Below are positions 32,573 to 40,931 of a DNA stretch of 64,000 bases, piece after piece. The stretch comes from Ornithinimicrobium pekingense DSM 21552. Its GTDB lineage: Bacteria; Actinomycetota; Actinomycetes; Actinomycetales; Dermatophilaceae. Made by a program: the position numbers and the translations under genes. The DNA is taken from contig NZ_ATWJ01000013.1 of NCBI RefSeq assembly GCF_000421185.1, forward strand, positions 62,001 through 126,000, given 5' to 3'. The number at the start of each line of letters is the position of its first letter. The first letter of the stretch is position 1. A model generated the notes under the pieces. It was not told the DNA's origin, searched no databases, and saw only the letters and a list, made by a program, of their open reading frames with translations.

Positions 32573-33603
32573 GCCGGCCCACCACATACGCCCAGGCCCT
32601 CAACGCCGCGCTCCGGGACGCCCTGACCGAGGACGAGTCCGTCCTGGTCTTCGGCGAGGACGTCGGCGCGCTCGGCGGCGTCTTCCGCATCACCGACGGC
32701 CTGACCCGCGACTTCGGCGAGGAGCGCTGCTTCGACACACCGCTGGCCGAGGCGGGGATCGCCGGGTATGCCGTGGGGCTGTGCACGCAGGGCTTCCGGC
32801 CGGTGATCGAGATGCAGTTCGACGCGTTCGGCTACCCGGCGTTCGAGCAGGTCGTCTCGCACGTGGCCAAGATGCGCAACCGCACCCAGGGTCGGCTGAC
32901 GCTGCCGATGGTGATCCGCTACCCCTACGCCGGCGGCATCGGCGGGGTCGAGCACCACTGCGACTCATCCGAGGGCTACTACGTCCACACGCCGGGGCTG
33001 CACGTGGTGACGCCGTCCACGCCGGCCGACGCCTACAGCCTGCTGCGCGAGGCGATCGCCTCCGACGACCCTGTCGTGTTCATGGAGCCCAAGTCGCTCT
33101 ACTGGTCCAAGGCCGAGCTCGAGCTGCCGACGCGGACCGAGCCGTTCGGCACGGCGGTCGTGCGGCGCGAGGGCGCCGACGTCACGCTCATCACCTACGG
33201 GCCGCAGGTACCCAACGCGCTCAAGGCCGCCGAGATCGCCGCGGTCGAGGAGGACTGGGACATCGAGGTCGTCGACCTGCGCACGCTGGTGCCCTTCGAC
33301 GACGAGACGGTGATGGCATCCGTGCGCAAGACCGGCCGGGCCGTGGTGCTCGCCGAGGCCCAGGGCTTCGCCGGGATGGGCGCGGAGGTCGCGGCGCGGG
33401 TCAGCGAGCGCTGCTTCCACTCCCTCGCCGCGCCGGTGCTGCGCGTCACGGGGCTGGACATCCCCTACCCGCCGCCGATCCTGGAGCACTCCCACCTGCC
33501 CGGCGTCGACCGCATCCTCGACACGGTCGCGCGGCTGCAGTGGGACGACGAGCCCGACCTGACCTTCGCCGACCGGCCCGGCACGACGGGGGTGCCCGCG
33601 TGA
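32569..33603 (+). CDS. bkdB: Branched-chain 2-oxoacid dehydrogenase E1 component, beta subunit
   Basis: A 344-residue partner forming the alpha2beta2 E1 enzyme. Conserved FGEDVGALGGVFRITDGL, FDTPLAEAGIAGYAVGL, IEMQFDAFGYPAFEQVVSHVAKMRNRT and the C-terminal transketolase block DIEVVDLRTLVPFD. ATG overlaps the alpha stop, and its stop overlaps the GTG of the E2 gene. Together with E2, and an E3 encoded elsewhere, it makes branched acyl-CoA for degradation and for iso/anteiso fatty-acid starters. Confidence 0.94.
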   Translation: MSRPTTYAQALNAALRDALTEDESVLVFGEDVGALGGVFRITDGLTRDFGEERCFDTPLAEAGIAGYAVGLCTQGFRPVIEMQFDAFGYPAFEQVVSHVAKMRNRTQGRLTLPMVIRYPYAGGIGGVEHHCDSSEGYYVHTPGLHVVTPSTPADAYSLLREAIASDDPVVFMEPKSLYWSKAELELPTRTEPFGTAVVRREGADVTLITYGPQVPNALKAAEIAAVEEDWDIEVVDLRTLVPFDDETVMASVRKTGRAVVLAEAQGFAGMGAEVAARVSERCFHSLAAPVLRVTGLDIPYPPPILEHSHLPGVDRILDTVARLQWDDEPDLTFADRPGTTGVPA

Positions 33604-35084
33604 GCGCGACCGACCAGGTCTTCCGCCTGCCCGACCTCGGGGAGGGGCTCACGGAGGCCGAGATCGTCAGCTGGCACGTCGCGGTCGGGGACGAGGTCGG
33701 CGTCGACCAGGAGGTGGTCACGGTCGAGACGGCCAAGGCCGCGGTCGACGTGCCCTGCCCCTTCGCCGGCGCCGTCGCCGAGCTGCACGCCGAGCCCGGC
33801 ACCGTCCTGGAGGTCGGCGCCCCCCTCATCACCATCGCGGGCGGCGACGGGGCGGGTATGCCGGTCAACGGCGCCTCGTCCGCGGGTGCGGGTGCTGCGG
33901 GCGAGCAGTACCGCGAGGAGGAGCGCGCCGGTGCCAAGGCGGCCGACGACTCCCCCGAGCGGCCGCTGATCGGCTACGGCGCGGGCGACGGCCCCGCGCG
34001 GCGCAGCGGCGGCCGACGCCGCCGCACCGCTACCACCACCCCCACCAACCCCACCGCCCCCCTCTCCCCACCGACGACGTCGGGTGCACGCGAAACCACC
34101 CCACCGACGACGTCGGGTGCACGCACGGGCCGCGCGGTCCGCGTCATTTCCCCGCTCGTCCGCCGGCTGGCGCAGGAGTGGGGCATCGACCTGACGACGG
34201 TGACGCCAGGCCCGACCGGGGTGATCCGCCGCAAGGACCTCGAGGCGGCCCGGGACCGTGCACCCGACGTCGTCGGTCGGGGTGAGAAGCGTGCACCCGA
34301 CGTCCCCGGTCGGGGTGAGAAGCGTGCACCCGACGTCCCCGGTCGGGGTGAGAAGCGTGCACACGACGTCCCCGGTCAAGCGAAGGGTCTGCGCGAGGAG
34401 CGGGTCCCGATCCAGGGCGTGCAGCGCCTCATGGTCGAGCGGCTCTCCACCTCGCGCCGCGAGATCCCCGACGCGACGACCTGGGTCGACGTCGACGCCA
34501 CGCGCCTGATGAAGGCCAAGGACCGCCTCAAGGCGGCCCGTCCCGACGCGGGGATCGGCGTCCTGCCCCTCCTGGCGCGCATCGCGGTCGCGGGGCTCAC
34601 CGCATACCCGGCCCTGAACTCCTCGGTGGACCTCGACGCCGGCGAGATCGTGCGCCACGGCGCGGTCAACCTCGGCTTCGCCGCGCAGAGCCCGCGCGGG
34701 CTGGTCGTGCCCGTCGTGCACGGCGCGCAGGCGATGACGACCGCCGAGCTGGCGGCCGCCCTGCGCGAGTTGACCGAGAGGGCGCGCGAGGGAAGGCTGT
34801 CCCCGGCCGAGCTGACGGGCGGGACGTTCACGCTCAACAACTACGGCGTGTTCGGGGTGGACGGCTCGACGCCGATCATCAACCACCCCGAGGCGGCGAT
34901 GCTCGGCGTCGGGCGGATCGTCGACAAGCCCTGGGTGCACAAGGGCCGCCTCAAGGTCCGCAAGGTCACCCAGCTGTCCTTCACCTTCGACCACCGGGTG
35001 TGCGACGGCGGGACGGCGGGCGGCTTCCTGCGGTTCGTGGCCGACTGCGTCGAGGACCCGGGCGTGCTCCTGGCCGACCTCTGA
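33600..35084 (+). CDS. bkdC: Branched-chain 2-oxoacid dehydrogenase E2 (dihydrolipoamide acyltransferase) with repeat-expanded linkers
   Basis: A 494-residue E2. Single lipoyl domain (residues about 5-80; lipoyl Lys in VETAKAAVDVP), E3/E1-binding domain ISPLVRRLAQEWGIDLTTVTPGPTGVIRRKDL (about 183-217), and the acyltransferase core ending with SFTFDHRVCDGG (catalytic His and Asp). The two flexible linkers are unusual: the first holds PPTTSGAR twice and the second holds four copies of an 11-residue unit (RAPDVPGRGEK). At DNA level both are the same 33-bp repeat in opposite directions. GTG start overlapping bkdB. Confidence 0.93.
   Translation: MSATDQVFRLPDLGEGLTEAEIVSWHVAVGDEVGVDQEVVTVETAKAAVDVPCPFAGAVAELHAEPGTVLEVGAPLITIAGGDGAGMPVNGASSAGAGAAGEQYREEERAGAKAADDSPERPLIGYGAGDGPARRSGGRRRRTATTTPTNPTAPLSPPTTSGARETTPPTTSGARTGRAVRVISPLVRRLAQEWGIDLTTVTPGPTGVIRRKDLEAARDRAPDVVGRGEKRAPDVPGRGEKRAPDVPGRGEKRAHDVPGQAKGLREERVPIQGVQRLMVERLSTSRREIPDATTWVDVDATRLMKAKDRLKAARPDAGIGVLPLLARIAVAGLTAYPALNSSVDLDAGEIVRHGAVNLGFAAQSPRGLVVPVVHGAQAMTTAELAAALRELTERAREGRLSPAELTGGTFTLNNYGVFGVDGSTPIINHPEAAMLGVGRIVDKPWVHKGRLKVRKVTQLSFTFDHRVCDGGTAGGFLRFVADCVEDPGVLLADL
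34066..34131 (+). repeat. Two tandem 33-bp repeats (forward) in the first E2 linker
   Basis: Units start at 34066 and 34099. Each carries CCCCACCGACGACGTCG followed by GGTGCACGC. They read as P-P-T-T-S-G-A-R in the protein. The same core occurs between genes at 7298-7393. Confidence 0.85.
34257..34388 (-). repeat. Four tandem 33-bp repeats (inverse orientation) in the second E2 linker
   Basis: Units at 34257, 34290, 34323 and 34356. Each begins CGTGCACCCGACGT (fourth CGTGCACACGACGT) and the first ends in GTCGTCGGTCGGGG, the reverse complement of the forward unit. They encode RAPDVVGRGEK, RAPDVPGRGEK twice and a decayed fourth copy. The 33-base period preserves frame. Confidence 0.88.
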
Positions 35085-35094
35085 GGGCTCGCGC

Positions 35095-35514
35095 GTGCGC
35101 CCGGCGACCCCCGACGACCTGCACGAGATCTGCCGGTCGCTGCCCGAGACCGAGCTCGGGGTCACGTGGGGCGACGTGCCGACCTACGTCGTGCCGCGCG
35201 GGCCGAAGGGGCGGGGCTTCTGCCTCTTCCGCCCGGCGCGCCGCGACGCCGTCGACCCCGCCACGGGTGAGCCCTACGACGACCTCGTCGTGCTCCGCTG
35301 CGGCAGCCGCGAGGACCGTGACGCGCTGCTCGAGGACGAGAGCCTGCCCTTCTTCACGATCGACCACTTCCGCAGCCACGACACGGTGGCGGTGCTGGTG
35401 CGGCTCTCACGGCTGGGCGAGATCGACGTCGACGAGCTGCGGGAGGTCGTGACCGAGGCGTGGCTGGCGGTCGCGCCGCGACGGCCGGCCAAGGAGCACT
35501 TCCCGGGCCTCTAG
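35095..35514 (+). CDS. MmcQ/YjbR-family protein
   Basis: A 139-residue protein of the YjbR fold (double-wing, CyaY-like): ICRSLPETELGVTWGDVPTYVVPRGPKGRGFCLFRP, then DDLVVLRCGSREDRDALLEDESLPFFTIDHFRSHDTVAVLV and a C-terminal helix VVTEAWLAVAPRR. The function of the family is not established. GTG start 10 bases after the E2 stop, so it may be co-transcribed with bkd. Its stop codon shares CTAG (35511-35514) with the convergent membrane protein. Confidence 0.85.
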   Translation: MRPATPDDLHEICRSLPETELGVTWGDVPTYVVPRGPKGRGFCLFRPARRDAVDPATGEPYDDLVVLRCGSREDRDALLEDESLPFFTIDHFRSHDTVAVLVRLSRLGEIDVDELREVVTEAWLAVAPRRPAKEHFPGL

Positions 35515-36539
35515 GCGACCGTGCCCCGTGCTCGACCTCGCAGGGGCACGCCGACCAGCGCCAGACCGACCAGCGCCCACCCGGCCAGCACGAGCAGCGC
35601 CATACCCGCGCCCGCGCCGTCGAAGAAGGCGACCGACCGCAGCGCCGTCGCGCCCGCACCCGGCGGGAGCCACTGGCCCAGCGCGCCCCACCCTCCGGGG
35701 AGCATCTCGGGGGCGCTCGTGACGCCGGAGAGCGGGTTGCCCAGGACGACCATCACCAGCGCGCCCAGCGCCAGTCCGCCGCCGCCGAGGAGCCGGACGA
35801 GCCCGGCCACGACTGCGCCGACGGCCAGGACGAGCAGGGCAGCCGCCGCCGCGTTGGCCCAGAAGGAGCCCTCGAGCGCCCCGAGCCAGCCCTGGAGCAG
35901 GCCGACGACGACCAGGCCGCCGAGCGCCGCGCCGGCCAGCAGCACGCCACCGCGCACCACCGCACCCCCGCGCACGCGCAGCGCGGTCGCCGCACCGAGC
36001 GCCAGACCACCGATGACCAGCGGAAGCAGCCCGGCCGCCAGCCCCACCCCCCGCGGGTCGTCGGCCGGGAGCGGCACGACGTCGGTGACAGGAAGCGGAC
36101 CTCCGGCCTGCGGGGGTATGCCGTCCGCCAGCTGCGTCAGCACCTGGGCGACTGCGGGGCTCGCGGCGGAGGCGAACAGCGCCTCGCCACCCTGCGGCCC
36201 GAGGACGAGCGCACCGTAGACCTCACGGTCCCGGACGGCCTGCTCGGCCTCCGCGCGGTCCGCGAGCACCCTCACGTCGAAGGCGTCCGCGCCTGCGCCG
36301 GAGGCGAGCTGGGCCTCCACCTGCTGCACCACCGCTGGTGGTGCGACGACCGCGAGGGCGACACCCCGCGGCGCGGTGCTGACCGCCGGCCAGGCGAAGG
36401 CCGCCACGAGCAGGGCGAGCAGGGTTGCGACCCCGAGGGGGACGCCCACGGCGTGCGTCCGGCCGCTGCCGTCGTGGCCCGGGGAGGAGCCGGGTGTGCC
36501 GACCCGCGTCGTCGTGGGCCCGTGCTGGGTCATGGTCAT
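35511..36539 (-). CDS. ABC-2/YhgE-like membrane protein
   Basis: A 342-residue protein: a polar N-terminus, one membrane helix (GVPLGVATLLALLVAAFAWPAVS), an extracytoplasmic domain of about 110 residues, and five to six C-terminal helices with GNPLSGVTSAPEMLPGGWGALGQWLPPGAGATALRS, the typical ABC-2-type permease end. It resembles the YhgE/ABC-2 permeases often controlled by a TetR repressor for drug or lipid export. No ATPase partner is adjacent. Divergent from the TetR gene, with two operator-like sites between them. Confidence 0.8.
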   Translation of the reverse strand: MTMTQHGPTTTRVGTPGSSPGHDGSGRTHAVGVPLGVATLLALLVAAFAWPAVSTAPRGVALAVVAPPAVVQQVEAQLASGAGADAFDVRVLADRAEAEQAVRDREVYGALVLGPQGGEALFASAASPAVAQVLTQLADGIPPQAGGPLPVTDVVPLPADDPRGVGLAAGLLPLVIGGLALGAATALRVRGGAVVRGGVLLAGAALGGLVVVGLLQGWLGALEGSFWANAAAAALLVLAVGAVVAGLVRLLGGGGLALGALVMVVLGNPLSGVTSAPEMLPGGWGALGQWLPPGAGATALRSVAFFDGAGAGMALLVLAGWALVGLALVGVPLRGRARGTVA

Positions 36540-36553
36540 GATGCCTCCAAACC

Positions 36554-36618
36554 GAATGCTCGTTCTTTGACGTCTCCAGCGTGGACCCGCCGGTCGCTCC
36601 TGTCAAGAACGATCGTTC
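36554..36618. promoter_or_regulatory. Paired TetR operators between divergent genes
   Basis: GAACGATCGTTC at 36607-36618 is a perfect 12-bp palindrome; a second, imperfect copy GAATGCTCGTTC is at 36554-36565. The flanks are conserved too, in opposite orientations: A-A-A-C-C precedes one copy and G-G-T-T-T follows the other, with T-T-G-A-C / G-T-C-A-A on the inner sides. One site overlaps the start region of each divergent gene, the expected layout for a TetR repressor controlling both promoters. Confidence 0.82.
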
Positions 36619-36634
36619 GGTTTAGAGTGGGACC

Positions 36635-37264
36635 ATGCCCCGGGTCACCGACGAGCACCGTGCCGCACGCCGCGAGCAGATCCTGTCCGCGGCCGTCGTC
36701 TGCGTCGCCGAGGAGGGCTTCCACAAGACGACGATGGCGCACGTCATCCAGCGGTCCGGGCTGTCGGCCGGCGCGGTCTACGGCTACTTCCGCGGCAAGG
36801 ACGAGATCATCGCCGCGATCGCCGAGCAGGCGCTGACCCTGGTCACGCACGCGGTGGACGAGCTGGTCGCAGCAGGGCAGGTCCCGTCGGTGTGGGAGCT
36901 CGTCGGCCACATCGCCGGCACGGCCGAGGCACGGGCGGCCGCGACCGGGGTCGACCTGACCCGGGTCATGGTCGCGGCCTGGGCGGAGGCGGTCAGGGAC
37001 GAGCGGGTGCGCGCGGTGGCTGCTCCGTTGGTGGCGCGGCTGCGCGACCGCGTCGCCGACGTCGTCGCCGCCCTCCAGGGCGAGGGCCGCTGGGACCCCG
37101 GCGCCGACCCGCACCTCGTCGCCCAGGCGGTGGTCGGGCTGGTCCCCGGCTTCGTGCTGCAGCGCCTCATCGTCCAGGACGTGGACGCGGCCGGGTATGC
37201 CGTCGCCGTCAGGGGCCTGCTCGAGGGCCAGCGGGAGCCGGCTGGTCGACCGGCACCAGCCTGA
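36635..37264 (+). CDS. TetR/AcrR-family transcriptional regulator
   Basis: A 209-residue repressor. N-terminal HTH: RREQILSAAVVCVAEEGFHKTTMAHVIQRSGLSAGAVYGYFRGKDEIIAAIAEQAL (residues about 9-65). The C-terminal ligand-binding helices are variable. Divergent from the ABC-2-like gene with the paired palindromes between. Its 3' end overlaps the broken CWB2 gene on the other strand by 56 bases. Confidence 0.93.
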   Translation: MPRVTDEHRAARREQILSAAVVCVAEEGFHKTTMAHVIQRSGLSAGAVYGYFRGKDEIIAAIAEQALTLVTHAVDELVAAGQVPSVWELVGHIAGTAEARAAATGVDLTRVMVAAWAEAVRDERVRAVAAPLVARLRDRVADVVAALQGEGRWDPGADPHLVAQAVVGLVPGFVLQRLIVQDVDAAGYAVAVRGLLEGQREPAGRPAPA

Positions 37265-37913
37265 GCATCTCCCGCTCGGTCTCGCGCGAGAGCGCCCCGG
37301 GCCCACCGGTGAGGACGAGGCGTTCCGGGCGCAGGTCGCCGACGGCCTGCCGGGTCGCGGCGGGCACCCGGTCCGGGGCGACGAGGAGGACCGCACCCCC
37401 CTCGGCGGCAGCCACCGGGGCCGCCGCGAGCGCGTCGGCGAAGTCGGTGGCGACGCTGACGTGCAGCACCCGGCCCGGCTCGGTGTCCTGGGCGAGCAGC
37501 ACGGCCGTCTCGTAGCGGTTGGTGCCGCCGCGGCGCTCTACCTCGCCGGCGAACGTCCCCAGCTCGGCCAGCACCTCCTCCGAGACCGAGCCCGGCCCGC
37601 CGGCGACCACGATCCGCGTCGGCGCCAGGTCACGCAGGGCGTCCGCGGTGGCGTCCGGGACGTTGCCGGGGCGCACGAGCAGGATCGGGCTGTCGCGCTG
37701 CCCGGCCTGGGCGGCGGCGGCGAGCGCGTCGGGGAACCCGCCGCCGGTGGCGACGTAGACCGTCCCGCCGCGCGTCACCGGCTCCAGCCCGGAGATCCGT
37801 GCCGCCGTCTCGTAGCGGTTGGTGCCGGCGACCCGCGCCACCGACGGGGCGTAGGCCAGCAGCTCCTCCAGCACGCCCTCCCCGACGGCGGTGCCGCCCC
37901 CGACCACGACCAC
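37209..37913 (-). pseudogene. Out-of-frame C-terminal fragment with cell-wall-binding type 2 repeats
   Basis: Encodes about two CWB2 repeats (VARVAGTNRYETAARISG, GTVYVATGGGFPDALAAAAQAGQRDSPILLVRPGNVPDATADALRDLAPTRIVVAGGPGSV and so on). It has no signal peptide or good start. It continues, in another frame, the SGNH gene at 37966-38985. Comparison with the intact neighbour (39021-40889) shows that about 50 codons of the first repeat are missing at the junction near 37965-37990 and the frame is shifted. Long stretches are almost identical to the intact copy, so the duplication is recent or maintained by gene conversion. Confidence 0.75.
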
Positions 37914-37965
37914 CTCCTCGGGCGCGCGCCGGACCAGCGCCTCACGGGTGGCCGCGGGCAGCGAG

Positions 37966-38985
37966 TCAGGGTTGGCGGTGCGGCCCGCTCACGCGGTCCA
38001 CGGAGGGGCGGTATGCGGCCACGCCGGCCTCGTGCAGGCGCTGGTGGATCGGGTCGGTGAGGGTCTGACCGTAGAGGGGCGACAGGTGCGAGCCGGACCC
38101 GTAGAGCTGGACCCGGCCGATCACCGGGGCGCACAGCGGGTTGAGCTCGGAGGGAGGACAGACCCAGTCGCGCAGGTCGACGAAGGAGGCACCCTCCACC
38201 TCCCGCGCCCCGGCCCGCATCGAGGGGTTGCCGCTCGCGGCCTCCGGCAGCGGCACGGCGCAGGTCGTCAGGTCGGCCCCCTCCTCGAGGGCCTCGGCGA
38301 CGCAGCCGGCGGGGGAGCCGCCGGTGGGGGCCGGCGAGTCCCACAGGCCCACGACGTGCGCGACCCCGAGGCCGCGCAGCCACTGCCAGGTCCGGGCGTA
38401 GCCGTCCCCGACGTCGCGGCGCATGGCGCCGGTGAGCACGATCTGCGGCGGGTCGGCGGCCAGGTGCTCGGCGAGCGCTGCGTTGTAGTCGTCGCAGGCC
38501 TCGTAACCGGGGGTCGGCTCGTCGACGAAGGCGCAGGCGCTCTTGGTGTAGGCCCGCAGCGCCCAGCCCTCCCGCAGCGCGATCTCCTCCAGCGCCGGGA
38601 AGAGCCGCCCGATCTTGGAGTCGCCCACCATCGCGACCTCGGTGGCGCTGGTCGGGTCGCCGTAGACGCAACCCTCCCGCAGCGTCGTGCGCGCACGCCC
38701 GACATGGCAGCCGTCGTCGTAGTAGGAGGGCTGCAGGGCGTAGAGGTCGGACAGCGGCGGCGTCATGGGCAGCACCGGCCCGACCCGTGTCTGGTCCGCA
38801 GGCTCCAGGACCGGCGTCCACCACGACTCCCCGCGCAGCGACCGGGCCCCGAGGTCGTCGTCGGTGGCGTCCAGCGCGGTCGCCGGCGGAGCCCCGAGCA
38901 GGAGGGCGGCAGCGAGCAGCGAGGTGAGCCACCGACCGACCCTTCCTCGCGATCCCGGCGGACGACGTTGCAGGTCAGGGGGCAC
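37966..38985 (-). CDS. Secreted SGNH-hydrolase-like protein, truncated paralogue
   Basis: A 339-residue protein: signal peptide (LLAAALLLGAPPATA), SGNH domain with VAMVGDSKIGRLFPALEEIAL, the TGAMRRDVGD block and the C-terminal SGSHLSPLYGQTLTDPIHQRLHEAGVAAYRPSVDRVSG. Translation stops four residues after the shared linker (PHRQP), where the paralogue continues into CWB2 repeats. The catalytic D-x-x-H of SGNH enzymes is S-G-S-H here (D-G-S-H in the paralogue), so activity is doubtful. Starts with GTG 35 bases after the paralogue on the same strand. Probably released rather than wall-bound, or a decaying gene. Confidence 0.72.
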   Translation of the reverse strand: MPPDLQRRPPGSRGRVGRWLTSLLAAALLLGAPPATALDATDDDLGARSLRGESWWTPVLEPADQTRVGPVLPMTPPLSDLYALQPSYYDDGCHVGRARTTLREGCVYGDPTSATEVAMVGDSKIGRLFPALEEIALREGWALRAYTKSACAFVDEPTPGYEACDDYNAALAEHLAADPPQIVLTGAMRRDVGDGYARTWQWLRGLGVAHVVGLWDSPAPTGGSPAGCVAEALEEGADLTTCAVPLPEAASGNPSMRAGAREVEGASFVDLRDWVCPPSELNPLCAPVIGRVQLYGSGSHLSPLYGQTLTDPIHQRLHEAGVAAYRPSVDRVSGPHRQP

Positions 38986-39020
38986 CGCGCGAGTCTACGA
39001 AACCGGTGCGCGCCGCCTGG

Positions 39021-40889
39021 TCACCCCACCAGTCTGATCAGCTCGCGCCGGGTCTCCGTCGCGACCACCCCGGGACCACCGGTCAGCACCACCCGATCGG
39101 GGCGCAGCGCCCTGACGGCGTCTCCCGTGGCGGACGGCACCTTCTCGGAGGCGACGAGGAGGACGGCGCCGCCGGACGCTGCGGCCAGGGGTGCCGCCGC
39201 GAGCGCGTCGGCGAAGTCGGTGGCGACGCTGACGTGCAGCACCCGGCCCGGTGGGGTGTCCCGGGCGAGGAGGGCGGCGGTCTCGTAGCGGTTGGTGCCG
39301 CCGCGTCGCTCCACCTCGCCGGCGAAGGTGTCGAGCTCGGCCAGCACCTCCTCCGAGACCGAGCCGGGCCCGCCGGCGACCACGATCCGCGTCGGCGCCA
39401 GCTCGCCGAGGACCTCGGCTGTCGCGTCCGGGACGTTGCCGGGCTGCACGAGCAGGATCGGGCTGTCCTGCTGCCCCGCCTGGGCGGCCGCGGCCAGCGC
39501 GTCCGGGAAGCCCGTCCCCGTCGCCACGTAGACCGTGCCAGCCACCTTCACCCGACCGAGCCGCGCCAGCTGCGCGGCCGTCGCGTAGCGGTCCGGGCCC
39601 GCGACCCGGTCGACCCGTGCGGCATACGCCGCGAGCTGGTCGAGCACCCCGTCCTCCACCTTGGTCGGGCCCCCGACCACGACGACCTGCGCCGGCGCGA
39701 GCCGGACCAGCGCCTCGCGGGTCGCCGTCGGCAGCGAGCCGGGGGTCGTGAGCAGGACCGCGCCGCCGTCGGCGCCCGCCGTGGCGGCGGCAGCCAGGGC
39801 GTCGGGGTAGTCACGCCCGCTCGCCACGAACACCCGCCCGCCGGGCTGCACGGACCGGGACAGCTCGGCCGCCGTGGCGTAGCGGTCCCGACCGCTCACG
39901 CGGTCCACGGAGGGACGGTATGCGGCCACGCCCGCCTCGTGGAGGCGCTGGTGGATCGGGTCCGTCAGGGTGGCGCTGTAGCCCTGGGCCAGGTGCGAGC
40001 CGTCGGAGTAGATGTGGGACCGGCCGACGACCGGGGCGCACAGCGGGCTGAGCTCGCTCTCCGGGCAGACCCAGTCGCGCAGGTCGATGAACTCGGCGAA
40101 CGGAAGCACCTCGGCCGCGGCACGCAGCGACGGGGTGCCGCTGACCGCCTCCGGCATCTCGATCGCGCACCCCGTCAGGTCGGTGCCGTCCTGCAGGGCG
40201 TCCACGACGCACTCCGTCGGGTTCGGCTTCGGGACGGGCGTGTCCCAGAAGGCGACGACGCGCTGCACACCGATCGAACGCAGCCAGGACCAGGTCCGCA
40301 CGTAGTCGTCGCCGACGTCGCGCCGCATGCCACCGATGAAGGCCATGTCGGGCGGATCCTGGCGCAGGTGCTTCCGCAGCGCGGCGTTGTAGTCGTCGCA
40401 CTCCTCGTAGCCGGGGGTGGGCCGGTCGACGAACGAGCACGAGCTCTTGGTGTAGGTCCGCAGCACCCAGCCCTCCCGCAGGGCGATCTCCTCCAGCGCC
40501 GGGAAGAGCTGGCCCACCTTGGAGTCGCCGATCATCGCGACCGTCACGTCGCTGGAGGTGTCGCCGTAGAGGCAGCCGTCCGCCACCACCGTCGAGCGCC
40601 GCGGGGCGTGGCAGCCGTCGGCGTAGTAGGCCGGGTGCCACCGGTGCAGGTTGTCGACCGGAGGGATCTGCGGGAACACCGGTCCGCTGCGGGTGAGGTC
40701 CCCGGGCCCCAGCTCCGGCACGCTCCAGCCCTCGCCGCGCAGGGACCGCGCGCCGAGGTCGTTCTCGTCCCCGACGACCGCGGTGGCGGGCGAGGCGCCC
40801 AGCGCGAGGGCGGCCACGAGCAGCAGGGCCAGCCAGGCGCCGACCCTCCCCCGTGAGCCCGACGGACGACGTTGCAGGTCAGCGCGCAC
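39021..40889 (-). CDS. Secreted SGNH-hydrolase-like protein with three cell-wall-binding type 2 repeats
   Basis: A 622-residue exported protein. Signal peptide LLLVAALALGASPATA; SGNH_Acyl-like domain (about 50-330) with VAMIGDSKVGQLFPALEEIAL, IGGMRRDVGDDYVRTW, FIDLRDWVCPESELSPLCAPV and the D-G-S-H of the C-terminal catalytic pair; then three CWB2 repeats (RYATAAELSR, RYATAAQLAR, RYETAALLAR) to the end. SGNH domains of this type are usually fused to acyltransferase-3 membrane proteins and move acetyl groups on sugars; here the domain is tethered to the wall by the repeats. GTG start. Confidence 0.85.
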   Translation of the reverse strand: MRADLQRRPSGSRGRVGAWLALLLVAALALGASPATAVVGDENDLGARSLRGEGWSVPELGPGDLTRSGPVFPQIPPVDNLHRWHPAYYADGCHAPRRSTVVADGCLYGDTSSDVTVAMIGDSKVGQLFPALEEIALREGWVLRTYTKSSCSFVDRPTPGYEECDDYNAALRKHLRQDPPDMAFIGGMRRDVGDDYVRTWSWLRSIGVQRVVAFWDTPVPKPNPTECVVDALQDGTDLTGCAIEMPEAVSGTPSLRAAAEVLPFAEFIDLRDWVCPESELSPLCAPVVGRSHIYSDGSHLAQGYSATLTDPIHQRLHEAGVAAYRPSVDRVSGRDRYATAAELSRSVQPGGRVFVASGRDYPDALAAAATAGADGGAVLLTTPGSLPTATREALVRLAPAQVVVVGGPTKVEDGVLDQLAAYAARVDRVAGPDRYATAAQLARLGRVKVAGTVYVATGTGFPDALAAAAQAGQQDSPILLVQPGNVPDATAEVLGELAPTRIVVAGGPGSVSEEVLAELDTFAGEVERRGGTNRYETAALLARDTPPGRVLHVSVATDFADALAAAPLAAASGGAVLLVASEKVPSATGDAVRALRPDRVVLTGGPGVVATETRRELIRLVG

Positions 40890-40931
40890 CGGGGAAGTCT
40901 ATGCAACCGCTCCTACGGCATACTCCCCGAC

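Noticed and set aside
34257-34388. CRISPR or IS-end interpretation of the E2 repeats
   Set aside because: The units are contiguous, in frame and coding, without spacers or transposase; a linker minisatellite fits better.
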